A stretch of 64,000 nucleotides of DNA from Tetracladium setigerum (GCA_031472005.1 PZJY01000005.1:992001-1056000); one strand, 5' to 3'; positions 24,853 through 37,207 are shown, counted from the first letter of the stretch. Program-made: numbers and translations. The notes: generated from the sequence alone by a model not told the origin.

Positions 24853-26356
24853 TTACCTCGTCGGTTCGCAGCTTGGCTCCATCTCTGGAATGCCAGCTAG
24901 AATTGCTGGATATACCCCGCCTAGAAGGGCCTCAAACTCAGCAAACGTCGAGTTGATAGCATCGGAGACGCAGATGGTCTTCTCTACCTCCTTAAAAAGA
25001 ACTTCCTCACAACCTTCAGTTGCTAGCTCCCTCAACCCTCTCCTGCGACCAGCACTTTACCACCACGCATAACCAACTCAATATTTTCAGACGGGGCGTA
25101 CACTGCCCTTGCAAACGCGTCCCCTTTCCCACCAGAAAATACGACAATATCGGCCAATTTGCCAACATCGAGAGATCCGAGCTGACTTTCGAAGCCAGCG
25201 ACCCTGGCGGCATTGATAGTCATCATTTCCCACACAGTCCGAGGTACCAAATCGATTCCGTAGCTCTTTTTGGTAACGTCACGGCCACACACGGCTTCTC
25301 TACCCATGGTAGCTGAACCTGAAGGAAGCCAATCTGTACCAAGCGCAACCGTGATTCCAGCTTCTATTAGGTAGGTGACATTCAAAGTCTTGCCGTACAA
25401 GAAAACATTACTGCGAGGGGACCACACAACCATCGCGCCTCTTGAAGCGACCAACTGGAAATCAGCGTCCGTAAGGCCGGAAGCATGGATCAGTGCGAGA
25501 TTAGGCGCTATGATATCGGTGCTTAAACCTCCGCCTGTGGTGAGTGGATTGGTGTCAAAGCTGGTGTTTGAGAGACACTGGAACTCATTCTCGGCCGTTG
25601 CGTCAATACCTTCGCCGATGTGGGCAAGGTATCGGTGATATCTTCCAGCTTCATCTTGGGTTATGGGGAATAGGCCATAATCACAATCGCCCAGTCTTTG
25701 GATTCCGACGGCATCGTCGAGAGGGAAGACATCATATGTGGCCGTTGGTGAGTCGAGTCCATCTTCGAGTCCGGAAGCATAATCCAAGTTTCTGGCGAGT
25801 CCAGGAACCATGCCATCTGGTGGAAAAGATTAAATTTGTTTCCTAACACAGATTTCAGGGCAAACTGACCTCCAACAATTGATGTAGTACCCGAGAAGAT
25901 GTGACGAAGTTCTCCCCATTTCGTTGCATCATACACGCTACCGTTCACAGGAGCAGGTCGTAAGGTAAAGTTCCGGGCACCAACTCTCCAGTCATGACGT
26001 TGATCAACTCGCTCGTGTATATCAGCGAACGGAGTAACGGTAGAGAAACGGATATGCTCATGGGTGTTGATGAATCCAGGGGAGATCACCGAGCCAGTGC
26101 AATCAATTACTGTGGCATTCCCATGCTTCAAAATAGAATTAATTTCGAGACCAGAACCAACATATGCAACTTTCCCTGAATGAACGAAGACGTGGCTATC
26201 ACATAGTACGCCGCTGCTAGTCAAAACCGTGCCTTTAAGCAAAAGCTCACTAGGGCTTCCGCTGGTGGCGACACTGCAACCGGCTTGAACGGCTCCAACG
26301 AAGGAGGCGACAGTTATAGCTGATAACTCGAAATACTTTGAGAAGGCCATCTTCAT
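24853..26356 (-). CDS. Secreted amidohydrolase (chlorohydrolase/deaminase-like), with a 3' frame break
   Basis: Metal-dependent hydrolase of the amidohydrolase superfamily. Exon 1 is 26356-25870 and exon 2 starts at 25816, joined in phase as SIVG|DGMVPGLARNLD. A hydrophobic signal peptide (SAITVASFVGAVQAG) sits at the N-terminus. Visible motifs are the HxH metal site in SPGFINTHEHIRF, AHIGEG, IHASGL, and LGTDWLPSGS with the conserved Asp near the C-terminus of the barrel. GSLDVGKLADIVV is typical of the composite beta-sandwich domain. Substrate cannot be told from sequence. The frame ends at TGA 25034-25032 (VLVAGEG), yet the next frame continues ELATEGCEEVLFKEVEKTI to EPSCEPTR and a stop at 24853, with high coding quality. 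One extra G in the GGG complement of 25036-25038 would join them. Confidence 0.85.
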
Positions 26357-27265
26357 AAGATAAGGAGAGAGAGACAGAGATGCCTCGAGAACTCGTTGAA
26401 AAGAAATCCAGGCAGAAAGGAAATTGTGACTCTGACCGTGAAACTCTTGTCGATCGAAATCTTATCAATACCTCAACATAACGACTGTATTGTCATGGTT
26501 AGAGTATGAGCAGACGCCTCAACACTTGAACTTTGTACCGAAGCGTAACTTCTTTGCTTTGAGTGAGATTCTGATCTGCTTCGATCTATCAAAGGAAATT
26601 GGCTGTCCCGAGAGATATGTGTTGTCGTCGGGGATGGATCCGGATGCCAAGGGAAGGCCAATCACATGATGTAAGCTCACTCCCAGCTTTCCGGACTTTT
26701 CCCATCCACCAACAGTCATCATCTTACTCCGTCTTCCGTGTACCACCCCAAATGGATTCTTTGAATATTTTCTCTCATCAAGTCCCTGGCTCTTTATATG
26801 CAACTTCTTTTAATCTCCACAATCCAGCCACCTTCTCAGTCATCGTCCTTGATTCCTCAATCCAGCGAAATTATCGTGATCGCCGAGCCAAAGTATTTAT
26901 CGACTCGGCTTTTAGAGACCTTGTGCATGTGATGACTGTACACAATCGACCAACCCCATGAACCACGACGATGGAATAAGCATTTCAACGCGTCTCGACT
27001 GGAGGGGCCGGAGTGACTCTCATTTGCCAGCATCAGCAAGCCAGTCCAGTAATCAACGCCACGAAGTCATACTCCACCAATTGCTATCAATTTCTGACCA
27101 GGCTGTTAAATGAGGAAAGGCTGTGTCGGGGGTTCAGGATGTGGAATTTAGAGTTCATTGTGGGACATTGACAGCTTTTCTTTAAAGAAAAACTCTCCCC
27201 CTCGAACGTCGTCGGTCTCCTATTGCCACAGAATCTTCAGAACACCCTTTGAAAGTTGGCCGGCC
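26357..27265. other. Divergent intergenic region
   Basis: Lies between the amidohydrolase (minus) and the GT1 gene (plus) and should contain both promoters. No gene supported; the open frames here overlap one another on both strands without motifs. Confidence 0.6.
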
Positions 27266-30261
27266 ATGTCGAAATTATCCGTTGAGAGCGACCATGATCT
27301 TGAGCTCGAGAGGATCCAAACTTCTCACAAGCACTGGAACGTGAATGCGGCAGTCCGGAGGGATGGCCGGGTCGCCATCAATTTGAGTGAAGGAGCCTTG
27401 AGAATTGCGAAGCATCTTGACAAAAGGACTCATGGAAAAAGTCGATTGGGAGAAGATCTCACAGACAAGAACCGAGAGTACGAAACCGATTTTCAACCCA
27501 TCCTTGGCAAATATACCAACATCCCGCGACTCAACATTGCCATTCACATTGTCGGTTCTCGTGGCGATGTGCAACCATTTGTCGCGATCGGGCAGGTTCT
27601 TTCAAAGCCACCATACTCTCACAGAATCAGAATTTGCACGCATCCAGTTTTCAAGTCATTTGTGGAAGAGAATGGTCTCGAATTCTTCTCAATCGGAGGT
27701 GACCCCGCTACTCTCATGGCGTACATGGTCAAGAACCCCGGGCTGATGCCGGGCATGGAGAGTTTGAGAGCTGGGGAAGTTGGAAAAAGAAGAGCTGATA
27801 TTGCGGAGATCATTGAGGGGTGCTGGCGTGGCTGCATCGAATCTGGCGATGGGATGGGAGGTGAATCGAATCCCAAAGGTGTACCAGAAGTAGTTGACCC
27901 AGTTGATCGACTGTTTGTCGCCGATGCCATTATTGCGAACCCTCCTAGTTATGCTCATATACATTGTGCAGAGAAACTTGGAATCCCTCTCCACATGATG
28001 TTCACGTAGGTTTATTGTGAAAACAACATTGTGGGATCATGCTCACTGACAAAACATAGTATGCCCTGGTCACCAACTCAAGCGTTTCCGCATCCTCTGG
28101 CCTCTTTTGACAGCAACGAAACCGATCCTAATTTCTCAAATTACATTTCATACACCATGATGGAATTGTTGGCATGGCAAGGGTACGCTTAAGATTTACT
28201 CTTCTTCTTAACATTCGCTAACGAAAGTAGACTTGGGGACGTGATTAACAACTTTCGGCTTAATACACTGAATCTTGATCCCATAAGTCCTCTCTGGGGG
28301 CACATGTTGCTCCCTCGCATGAAGGTACCCTATACTTATGCATGGTAAGACCAAATAGTAAATTTTAAAATTCCAAGTTAACTCTTTTCAGGTCGCAAGC
28401 CTTGATTCCCAAACCAGCTGACTGGGGAGCGCACATCAACATTTCAGGCTTCGCTTTCCTAGCCCAAGCCGCCAACTATACCCCGCCAGCTGATCTCATG
28501 GAATTTCTCAATGCAGGGCCACCACCTGTGTACATTGGGTTCGGTTCAATTGTAGTCGACGATCCTAATAAACTCACAAGTATGATATATGCTGCCGTGA
28601 AGCGCTGCGGGGTACGGGCTCTTGTGTCAAAAGGCTGGGGAGGAATCGGAGGCGAGACACCACCTGAAGGAGTCTTTCTACTTGGTAATGTTCCCCACGA
28701 TTGGCTCTTCAACTACGTTTCTTGCGTTGTACACCATGGAGGCGCTGGAACAAGCGCCATCGGTATTGCGATGGGAAAACCCACTGTCGTAGTACCCTTC
28801 TTTGGAGATCAGCCATTTTGGGGTGCGATGATTCATAAAGCTGGAGCAGGTCCAGAACCAGTTCCATTTAAGCAGATGACCGAAGATTCTCTTACCAATA
28901 GCATTAAGGCTGCCTTGGGAGCAGAGATCCAAAACAATGTCAAGATAATGAGCGAGAAAATCGCTGGTGAGCATGGGGCAGAGGATGCTGCCGCTTCTTT
29001 CCATGCGGTTGTCAACATGGACACGATGAGGTGCTTGCTGAGCCCGGATAGAGTCGCTCTTTGGAGGGTAAGAAACTCAACTCTACGTTTGAGTAATTTG
29101 GCGGCGTCGGTGTTGCTGGACAATGGTCTTGTAGATCTGACCCAATTGAAGCTGTAAGTTTACCCTCTCTTGAAAAGACATCTCTAATAATAATAATAGT
29201 GTCAAACACCGAGATTGGTACGTTGACGCAGGTGCAGCAGGCCCGGCCACGGGGGCTGTAGCTGCAGCCTCTGGAACAGTAACGGCATCAATCAGCACAG
29301 TGACTTCGTATTTCCGAAATATTTCCAAGATTCAACACAGGCCAGCACCATCAGACACAGACTCCGAGGATCCGCTCCCACCCTTGGAACCATCTGAAAG
29401 TCTTAACAAAGTTGCTAGTAGGAACCCAGTCACAAGGGCTGCTGGATATTCATCCCAGCATTTGTCAAATATCGCATACCAGCTAGCCTCAAAGAGTCTG
29501 GCACCAAACGCCGCTTCGAGGAAAAAGAAAATAGAGCGTTCCGGTACATTTGCGAAGGCCATTGAAGTCAGAAGGACTAACTCGAGGAATCAAGCCTTGT
29601 TCGGTAAAAAGGAGCAGCATGGAAAAGCGTATGACACTGCCGACGCGACAGGGCATTTTGTTGACACGATGTTGATAATTGGATTAAAAGGTGAATGCGT
29701 CGATTTCCCCACTTCTTACTGAATTCTAACCAGAACCTAGCTCCTGTTGCATTCTTCTACAATATTGCTAATGGCTTCCACAACGCGCCCTCCTTCCTAT
29801 TCCAAGACACAACAGTCCGCAGGAGAGATAACATCACGGGCTTTGGCAGTGGTGTCAAAGTTGCCGGCAAGGTAAGCCCAAGATTCAAATTGCCAGTCAA
29901 CATTCAATGACTGACATTAACGCAGGAATTCACACTCTCCCTCTACGAAGCAGTTTCCGGTCTCGCTACTCAACCCTATCAAGGCGCTCGCCGAGAAGGT
30001 CCAAAAGGATTTGGCAAAGGTATCGTCAAAGGTTTTGGTGGCCTGGTCTTCAAATCTGGCGCCGCGGCTTTTGCTGTACCCGGATATACTTTGAAGGGAA
30101 TTGAAAGACAACTGGAGAAAAGAAGGGATAGGTTGTTGAAATCCAAGATTCTAAGCATACGGATGAAACAGGGGATCAATGAATACAGTAGAGCAACCCA
30201 AGAAGAGAAGGATCAGATCTTGACAAGATTCAGGGAGATGGGTCCTTCCATCATGGGTTGA
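27266..30261 (+). CDS. GT1/GT28 family sterol-glucosyltransferase-like protein with C-terminal glycine-rich domain
   Basis: Seven exons: 27266-28005, 28060-28182, 28231-28344, 28392-29153, 29200-29690, 29741-29871, 29926-30261; every junction keeps phase. The start MSKLSVESDHDLELERIQ is the first ATG. N-terminal Rossmann half: LNIAIHIVGSRGDVQPFVAI, the sterol-glucosyltransferase signature. C-terminal half: VYIGFGSIVVDDP and VVHHGGAGTSAIGIAMGKP followed by PFFGDQPFWG, the UDP-sugar binding region. The expected reaction is transfer of glucose from UDP-glucose to a lipid such as a sterol, but no PH/GRAM domain is visible, unlike canonical Atg26. After the catalytic part comes a disordered linker and a domain with GFGKGIVKGFGGLVFK, which resembles glycine-rich C-terminal segments of VPS13-like proteins. 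Predicted soluble; may act on membranes. Confidence 0.9.
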
Positions 30262-30787
30262 TCGTTGCTTCTGACTTGGTTTTTAATGGTGTTTGAGGGG
30301 GGGGGCTTCCGCATCTCTGCTGTTTTAACATTTCTGACAAGGGCATAAATAATTTGATCGGGGCCCTCGTTTGGATCATGAAGATGTTATTCCATTTCAT
30401 TGCGGCGAATGTTTCATTTGTTTGTAATGGTCTGAGAAGAGGTAAAGGACCAAGAGATAGAATGTTTATAAATTAATCAGATTGTAGGCCGCCGGGCTGA
30501 TTGAAGATATTGAGAAGAAATTAGCTTTCTTTGCATTGCACATTTTTCATAGCCTTCATCTCTTTCCAGTTAAGATAGGCATAAGCTAAAGGTCACATGG
30601 GACGATTTTCTCCACTGAAAATTATGTATGGGGCTTCCCTTAACTGATAAAGCACAGTCAAGGCAAACAAGAAAGAAATATTTACAGCTTATAGCAGCAC
30701 TCACCCTCCCTCCATACCTTTGCTCGCGAAACCCTTCGCTCCCGCATACATCCGCAAAGCAATCTCCAGCAAGCACACTTCCAAAGC
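30262..30787. other. Non-coding gap with G9 run
   Basis: The 3' region of the GT1 gene and upstream region of the next gene. Contains a G9 homopolymer (30297-30305). No gene supported. Confidence 0.6.
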
Positions 30788-31599
30788 ATGGCTCTCACCA
30801 TAACGATACCTGGCGACAGGTTCATCGTCTTTGATGTGATCTTCCTCAAAAGCGAAACAATCTCCACAACAGACGCCTCTCTTATCGGTCTTCAATCGTT
30901 CATATTCTCCTCGCCCTACCTAACGGTCCCCATTCTCTCATCTCCACTCAATACACCAGAACGAACCGACACATCCTCGAATCCCAGTATCGCATCTCCT
31001 ACGAACTCCCAACCTCGTTGCAAATCTCCCAAGAACTCCCCAAGGCGCCCCAAATCTCCCAAAAACTCTCCCAAAAACTCCCCCGTTCGGGCCGAACCCA
31101 TTCGAAGATTACAAGCCTACTGCCTTGCCGAAATTTGTGGTGGGAACTGTCAAATTAGCTTCCTGCTCGACTACAAAAAGGAAATTCTTAGGGAGGACGA
31201 AACAATGAGAGACTTTGAAACTCACGAGTGGAATGATGCTGCCGAAGAGAAGATCGCATGGCTGAAGATCACATATGATGCTGAGCCCTTTCAAGGACCA
31301 CTAGATTCAGCAACTCGTCGGTTGCTGCAGTTTACGTGGAAAATGAAGGATGAGTTTGGGGAGGGATCACGAGGGGTTATGCTAAGAAAAGGCTTGTTCG
31401 TCCTAATACGTCTGAAAAGAGAGCATATATGCACATTATGGATGTTATGGCACTCAGAACATGGGGCGATAAGGATGTGACATTTGAGCAGTGGGGAATC
31501 AAGGAGGAAGACTTTGCGACGGAGGAGGAGCTGTTGGACAGGGCGGAGGAATATATGGTATATGAATTGTATGATAATAGATCTCTGCATTCTGATTGA
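30788..31599 (+). CDS. Orphan protein with K-S-P repeats, apparent frame break
   Basis: Not recognised. The open frame starts MALTITIPGDRFIVFDVIF. A middle section repeats SPKN/SPRRP/SPKN units (31030-31085), a tandem Ser-Pro array that could be a kinase target. The second half is charged and globular-looking (WNDAAEEKIAWLKITYDAEP). The first frame stops at 31480 in a poor sequence, while the next frame reads well from AKKRLVRPNTSEKRAYMHIM to TFEQWGIKEEDFATEEEL, stopping at 31597-31599. One extra G in the GGGG at 31373-31376 joins the two halves (about 270 residues). A short intron was considered but no good donor/acceptor pair fits. Function unknown. Confidence 0.55.
31030..31085 (+). repeat. 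Degenerate tandem repeat coding for SPKN units
   Basis: Repeated 'tctcccaa(a/g)aactc' units in the orphan gene, encoding Lys-Ser-Pro-type repeats. Seen directly. Confidence 0.7.
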
Positions 31600-33230
31600 G
31601 CTGCTACTGCGAAGGTTGCAGCTTCAAGCGGCTTTCTGATCAGGCAATGACTAGGAGGATTGGACTGAGGCGGGACTGGCCTTGTACATAAGAGCGCGGA
31701 TGAGTTTTCACAGTGTACCTGATGCTCTTTCTTTCCTCATAACAATGGCGCTTTAACCAATTTCCATCAAACATTAGTTATTAATTCCAGCAATATGCGT
31801 TAAGGTTCTTGGTGAGAGTCAGCACGACAGGGCGCTGTCGCTGGTTGGGTTAACAGCAGCCAAACCGCATCGGGACCCACCACCTCGCGTAATCTCGGTT
31901 AGGCTCTGCAAGCAATAGGCGATCCGGACTTGCCATATAGATTGACTTGCAACAGACATAAATTTCCTCAATATGTCTTGGACTTTCTTGTGTCAAGATT
32001 CATTTAATAAAGCTTCTACCTCTTGATAATGGTGCTGGATCATTCTCAGCCACAGCAAAGTTGTCAACTTTGTTGTTCTTTCATGCGCCACACTTCAATG
32101 TGTGCTTTCTCCCCTCCGAAATATTTTGGTTTCTAAGGCGAGATACGAAATTACAATAACTACACTGCGATACTACGAGCATGTCAGATAGATCATCAAG
32201 CTCTCTGATTCGCTGCAGTAGTTGCCCGCGCAGCCAAACCATCTTTCTTGCCAACGAGGTCCAATTTACTATGGAGGTTGGAGGTTGTGGTGGTTTCAGC
32301 ACTTGAAGTACCAAAAGCTTGCATTCTCCCTTTTGAGCTATTTGTGAGTATCTCATCCTTCTATTTTAGTTGATTTCTTTCTCTCAATGAGATCATTTTC
32401 TTGCCAGGCGAGTTTTGTCGTTGTTAACCACCAGAACAGTGAGCAATATCTCATCTCTCTCCATCGCTTGCGTCTCAACTCTCAACGGCCTCCTCCATAC
32501 CTGGCAGCGCTATGCGAAGTCATACTGAAACAAAACTGTTGCCAAAAGCCTCCCTCTTAAACCCTCTGGTGGATATATTGTTCACAATTGGGTCTGATGG
32601 AAACGGCTAGCAACATACGAAGCTCACATGCATATCATACAATCGCAGATAGCGAACGGAAAAAGCAAGATTGATTGAAGAAGTTCATCATCTTCCGAGG
32701 AGATCGTTGGGCTTGAACGTTCGATCTGGGATATGAAGAACATCTTGGAGTGTACGAAGGAAGGGGATATGGTGATATAACTCTCCCAGCGGGGTTTTAA
32801 CAATACAGCTGCTCGCAATGAAGAGTAATACATCACTTGAGCAAGGTAGATGTTGGTTTCTTGAGCAACAGGTATATGGATATGCATAATTTTGGGATGA
32901 CGGAGAGCGGGACCCTACAGCCAAAGGCTTCATCACTTCAGAAGCTTTCAATAGGCAGAGGGAATAAAGCAAATTGTCTTTGTTTAACATGTTCTTTGCT
33001 GTTGATTGCGTGAAGTTCACCATTGTTTGAATCCCTGAGATTGTGAAGTGATCAATAGCTAGCTTTCTTGCTCCTGCACCAGAAACCCATGCATCTCAGT
33101 TTATTGTAGTATCATCTAGCGTAGTTTAAGCCATTTAGAAGTTGAATACCATGAAAAATACAGTCTCCTAAGGCGCTTCAGGCTCCTCCTCTTCACCCTA
33201 CTAGGTGCCCCCCTAGCGCGTTGGCGTTGC
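31600..33230. other. Non-coding region
   Basis: 1.6 kb without a supported gene. Short open frames occur on both strands but lack motifs, splice logic or composition bias. The right end is the promoter of the next gene. Confidence 0.55.
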
Positions 33231-33238
33231 TATAAAAG
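33231..33238 (+). promoter_or_regulatory. TATA box of the 33.4 kb gene
   Basis: A TATAAAAG box lies 160 nt before the ATG, followed by a CT/CA-rich leader and a 5' untranslated intron (donor AAAG|GTATGT near 33321, acceptor TTTGTAG ending at 33388). This combination is typical of strongly expressed fungal genes; strength itself is inferred. Confidence 0.65.
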
Positions 33239-33390
33239 CAATCTCGCCGCCTCCCCAACCTTCCCCATCAACAACGACAAATACTTCGCACCCACTTCAA
33301 GAAACCAACGCAACGCAAAAGGTATGTAAGATCTATAAGAAATTCCAATTACTCTCCTACGATTTATCTAACTATGCTTTCTTTGTAGCA

Positions 33391-34437
33391 ATGGCTTCTT
33401 CCACGCTCAACCCACCAACTCAAGCTGACGAGGGCTTCGATCTCGCTCAACCTCAAGGTCATGCTGGTCACGCCAAGTCTGGTGATGAAGTTAACGAGGC
33501 AGCAGCTGTTGCTGAGTCTACTGAGTCTACCGTGTATGCTATGCAATCTGCTCTAGACCCCATCGTCCACATTCTTCTGGCCGTTGGTGGTGGCAACAAC
33601 AACTTCAACATCTCCCAACGTGAGTTACACTAACCGCCTCTTGTTGACACCAGGCCATATGCTGGTATAACTCTTGATGCTAATAATTACTATCTATTAG
33701 GTGTTAAGGATGGATTTCAACGAATCTTGACTCGCGCTGGTCTTTCTGGCGTTCGTCTTGATTGCTACAAGGTCCCTTCGGAGGCTGTTGCCGACCTCGC
33801 CGATCAACTTACCCTGGCTGGTAACTCTGAGGATGCCTCTCGATTGCTCCCCTTGGATGCTCATCGCGTATCGATGAACTACTTTCGACCAGACCATCAG
33901 GTTAACATTCGCGGCTTCAAATACCTCGGTGTCTATGACTTCATCTGGGGCCACCAGAGAGGTTCGTCTCTTCGCCGTCAAGGTGATCAAGAATACGAGG
34001 GTCTCAGCTACATCCTAATTATGGTCAAGGTTGGTGGCAAGTACAAGTGCCTCCTCAAGTTTGGTGAGCTTGAAATCCAATTCAAGTGTGATTCTGGTTC
34101 TGCCTGGTCTACCAACGGCGTCACAAACAGCAAGTTGCATGAGAAGACTTGGGTCAACTTTGAGGTCGAGGACATGAACGATTATGCCAAGGAAAAGATG
34201 AAGAAGCAAGTCCATTTCTCTGTCAGCCCGATCGAGTTCAACTTCGCCACAGGCATCTTTGATGATACTGGCTATCCTCTTCTCCATCTGTCCGTCTACT
34301 TCAAGGAGGACGATGAGATCATTGATGGCTGGGCTAAGCGCCGACCATCTGGAATGCAGAATCATGAGGGGTTCTCCATCGCTGAGATCGATCGCATCCA
34401 ACCTCACAGCTTGGCCAAGGCAAACTCCCCATTCTGA
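33391..34437 (+). CDS. Orphan conserved-looking protein, 321 aa
   Basis: Exon 1 is 33391-33619 and exon 2 is 33701-34437, joined as ISQ|R|VKDGFQRIL across an 81-nt intron with TGCTAAT branch. The product (MASSTLNPPTQADEGFDLAQ...) is soluble, with no signal peptide or membrane segment. It starts with a low-complexity acidic/Ala stretch (about residues 10-50), then a globular region with a Gly-Asn patch (VGGGNNNFN) and long stretches of beta-rich pattern (YEGLSYILIMVKVGGKYKCL). I do not recognise a family. The TATA box, leader intron and clean codon use suggest high expression. It could be a lineage-specific abundant cytosolic protein; nothing in the neighbours gives a function. Confidence 0.8.
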
Positions 34438-34689
34438 GCTTTTGCTATGGCATGGCTACAGGGATGGAGATTGTTATGGAAGATACCTTGATACTGGGCA
34501 TGGGTTACGAAATTTGAGGAACGACGTGGCATATTTCTTTGGAGAAATGGTGGAAATGGGGCTCATTCTGTGGGCACTTCGAATTCTATCAGCAGCTTGA
34601 TCATGATGTGTTTCACTCCATAGTCTTCTGCTTCATTAGGGCCATTAAATACGTCTTCATAAAAACTTTCTTTCAATGCTTTTCTTCAT

Positions 34690-36190
34690 TTAAATTGTGA
34701 ATCCTCCCGCAAGTAACATGATTCCTGTAGGGTCGACCTGTGCCTGAATGATCCTCAGCCTTGCCGCGTTCGTAGGTCCATATATTTTATCTCCAGAGTA
34801 AGTGCTCAAAGCATAATTGGGATATGCAAACATATCCGCGCTATAAATCCCTTCTCTCTTTGCAACCTCGGTGAGATAGTTGACGCTCTGTTCCATGACA
34901 CCTCTCCAGTAAGCATCATTCGCAGGTAGCGCCCACTTGTAATACAGATTCAAAGGTAGAGGTGAGTTTGCATGGGGAAATGCCGAATCAGTCGCATATT
35001 GTCCAAAATTCATGAACGGCTCAATATCGTACGAGACTAGGATACCGCCGCGAAGCCCTCCGAGAGTACCGTAGAAAATTGATTCGTTGTAAACGGCTTT
35101 CATGAAGTTCTCGGTGTAAGAAGTTGTGCTCACTGTGTGGAATGCGCCTCTGCTCCCGCCTGCTAACTCTGAGGGGATAGCAGCCGTGAAGTCTTTGTGG
35201 GATTGTACTTTTACGGTACTGGCGAGGAAAGGAATGTTATTGTAGACGTCAAATGCTGCTGGTCGTTGCGGTCCGTCGTAGAAAAAGAGTATAATAGCTG
35301 TGGAAACTAATCCTCCGTTGATCGTGAGAATGACTTGAGCTTTGGGATCGGTGTTGGTAGTTTGGAACAAGGTTGTTGCTTTGATCAGAGCGGGAATGGT
35401 AAGAGGACCGTGAATTTGAGTGCCACCATAGACTTTATTGGTCTGAGGCACCGTCTTGAGAATCATGCTGCTGACGATTCCGAAACGGTTGAGGCCGCCT
35501 TTTAGGGCGAAGAATAGATCCGGTTTTGAAGCATCCACGGTTGTGATGACTCCATTCGGGAGAATAAGATTGAAAGACACCACGGTATCGACAGTCAGTC
35601 CATATTGGTTTGTGAGCCATGAATATCCTCCTCCAAGTGTGAAACCCCAGTTCCTGGCCCAGAGACTCGACCTCCCACGACATTAACGCCTTTGCCATCG
35701 AGTGCTTCGTAAACATCGGTCCATCGCTGGTCCATGTTAGTGTACCTTACATACCCGAGGGAATAATGCAGGCGATACTTACATTGCCCAAGCCAATCTC
35801 AACAGTCTTTTGGTCGGTTGATAGCGTCACTTGCTTAATTCGCACAAGGGAAATCAAGACACCTGAAGTACTCGAAAACCCGGGATTCGAAGCATGTCCT
35901 CCAGATTTCACCCCGAAGGGTGTTCTCGTCCTAGCCACAATTTTTAAAACTTCGGAAATATCATTCGAATTTTCAACCTCAACCACACAGCGCGAAGGTT
36001 GCGAGGAGGATGTCATGTAGTAATTATTCGCAGTGACATAGTTGGCGCTAATACTGAGTGGGAAGTATACATCGCCAGAGATTTTGGTGCTGATTTCGCT
36101 GCATATGCTAGTTCTAGGGAGCAGTTGACGATTTTGGAGGACTGCAGCATAGGCGGCGGGAACAAAGAGACAGATTGATTTAAGATACAT
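34690..36190 (-). CDS. Secreted BBE-type FAD-linked oxidoreductase, with a frame break
   Basis: Berberine-bridge-enzyme-like flavoprotein. Exon 1 is 36190-35783 (signal peptide MYLKSICLFVPAAYAAVLQN) and exon 2 is 35726-34690; junction GLGN|RWTDVYEALDG, with branch ACTAAC. FAD-binding motif: PFGVKSGGHASNPGF, whose His is the usual covalent-FAD residue. C-terminal BBE segment: YPNYALSTYSGDKIYGPTNA and DPTGIMLLAGGF. The strongly conserved stretch after GRVSGPG should read xxGGFTLGGGYSWLTN. Here the frame changes inside it, at the CCCC (sense GGGG) of 35645-35648, and TLGGGYSWLTNQYGL and all that follows lie in the next frame. One additional G repairs it exactly. Substrate unknown; relatives oxidise sugars, alkaloids or polyketide intermediates. 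No biosynthetic gene cluster is visible around it. Confidence 0.85.
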
Positions 36191-37207
36191 TTCATATACA
36201 ATCAATCTCGTTCTTCAGACGAGAGACGAAAGATGAGCGTGGAAGAACAAGGACAACCAAGCGTCCTCTTCACAGAAGGGTGGTGGTGGCTGTATTTGTA
36301 CACTTCTTCAGCCTCCTCATCATATCATTTTTCTCAGCAGAAGGAATATCTTCTAGGCTTTTCCCCGAAAAAGGCTGATACCGAAGTATCTGGTTGATTG
36401 GAATTGTCTCTCGATCATTCGGCAGAGTGCCGGGATGTGGTGTACCCAGTCCGAAATTCCACATTTCTAGCTTTGATCGACAGATCGGCTCCAATGCCGA
36501 GAAGCTAGACCCTACTTTAATCCCCCTATTGGGAAGAATTTGAAAAAAGCAATCCTCGGAATAGGAAATCTCGCTAAGTGCTGCTTCCGAAAACCTTACG
36601 TTAACGGTTAGGAGCTCGCTTCGCTAAGGCGGAAATGATTGGTGGGATCAAGCAAGTGTAGGTTTGCAAGAAAGGCTGAAAGATTGGGCGCAAACTAGTT
36701 GTTTCAGAGGGGCCAAGAGAATGAAAGAGTTCATCCTTCAAAAGACTGTGATCGTTCAATAAACTCCAGGGTCTAGAATCGAATGACCTTCACTTTCTCA
36801 AAAAGCCGACTGATTTAGTTTTGGATAACAACGACATTGTAAAGAACGAAGCGGAGGAAAGCACAAAACATTTATTCCTGCTTCAATAACTCTGATATTT
36901 TCACCTATTTCTCATCCAGAACGGCGGAATTACTGTGCGGGGTAGATGAACTGTTCTTTTATTAGTAGCACACTACTAAAGGGGTTGTGCGCGTGGTTCA
37001 AAGCCCTCGATATCATAAAGTTTGGAATTTCCTGGCAGACAGTTTTCTTTCTACTTGATCCTTGAAGTTGCACATGACTACACGACTCTCATTATTGACA
37101 TAAGTAATCTTACAAAGGGACTCATCCACTTCGACACGTTTTCTTCGCAAAAGAGACCTCTAGTCAACCTTTTAAACATTTTCTTAAAGTCTTGATAAAT
37201 CTCAGAT
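36191..37207. other. Non-coding region
   Basis: Upstream of the FAD oxidoreductase and downstream of the cysteine-rich secreted protein gene. No supported gene. Confidence 0.55.
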
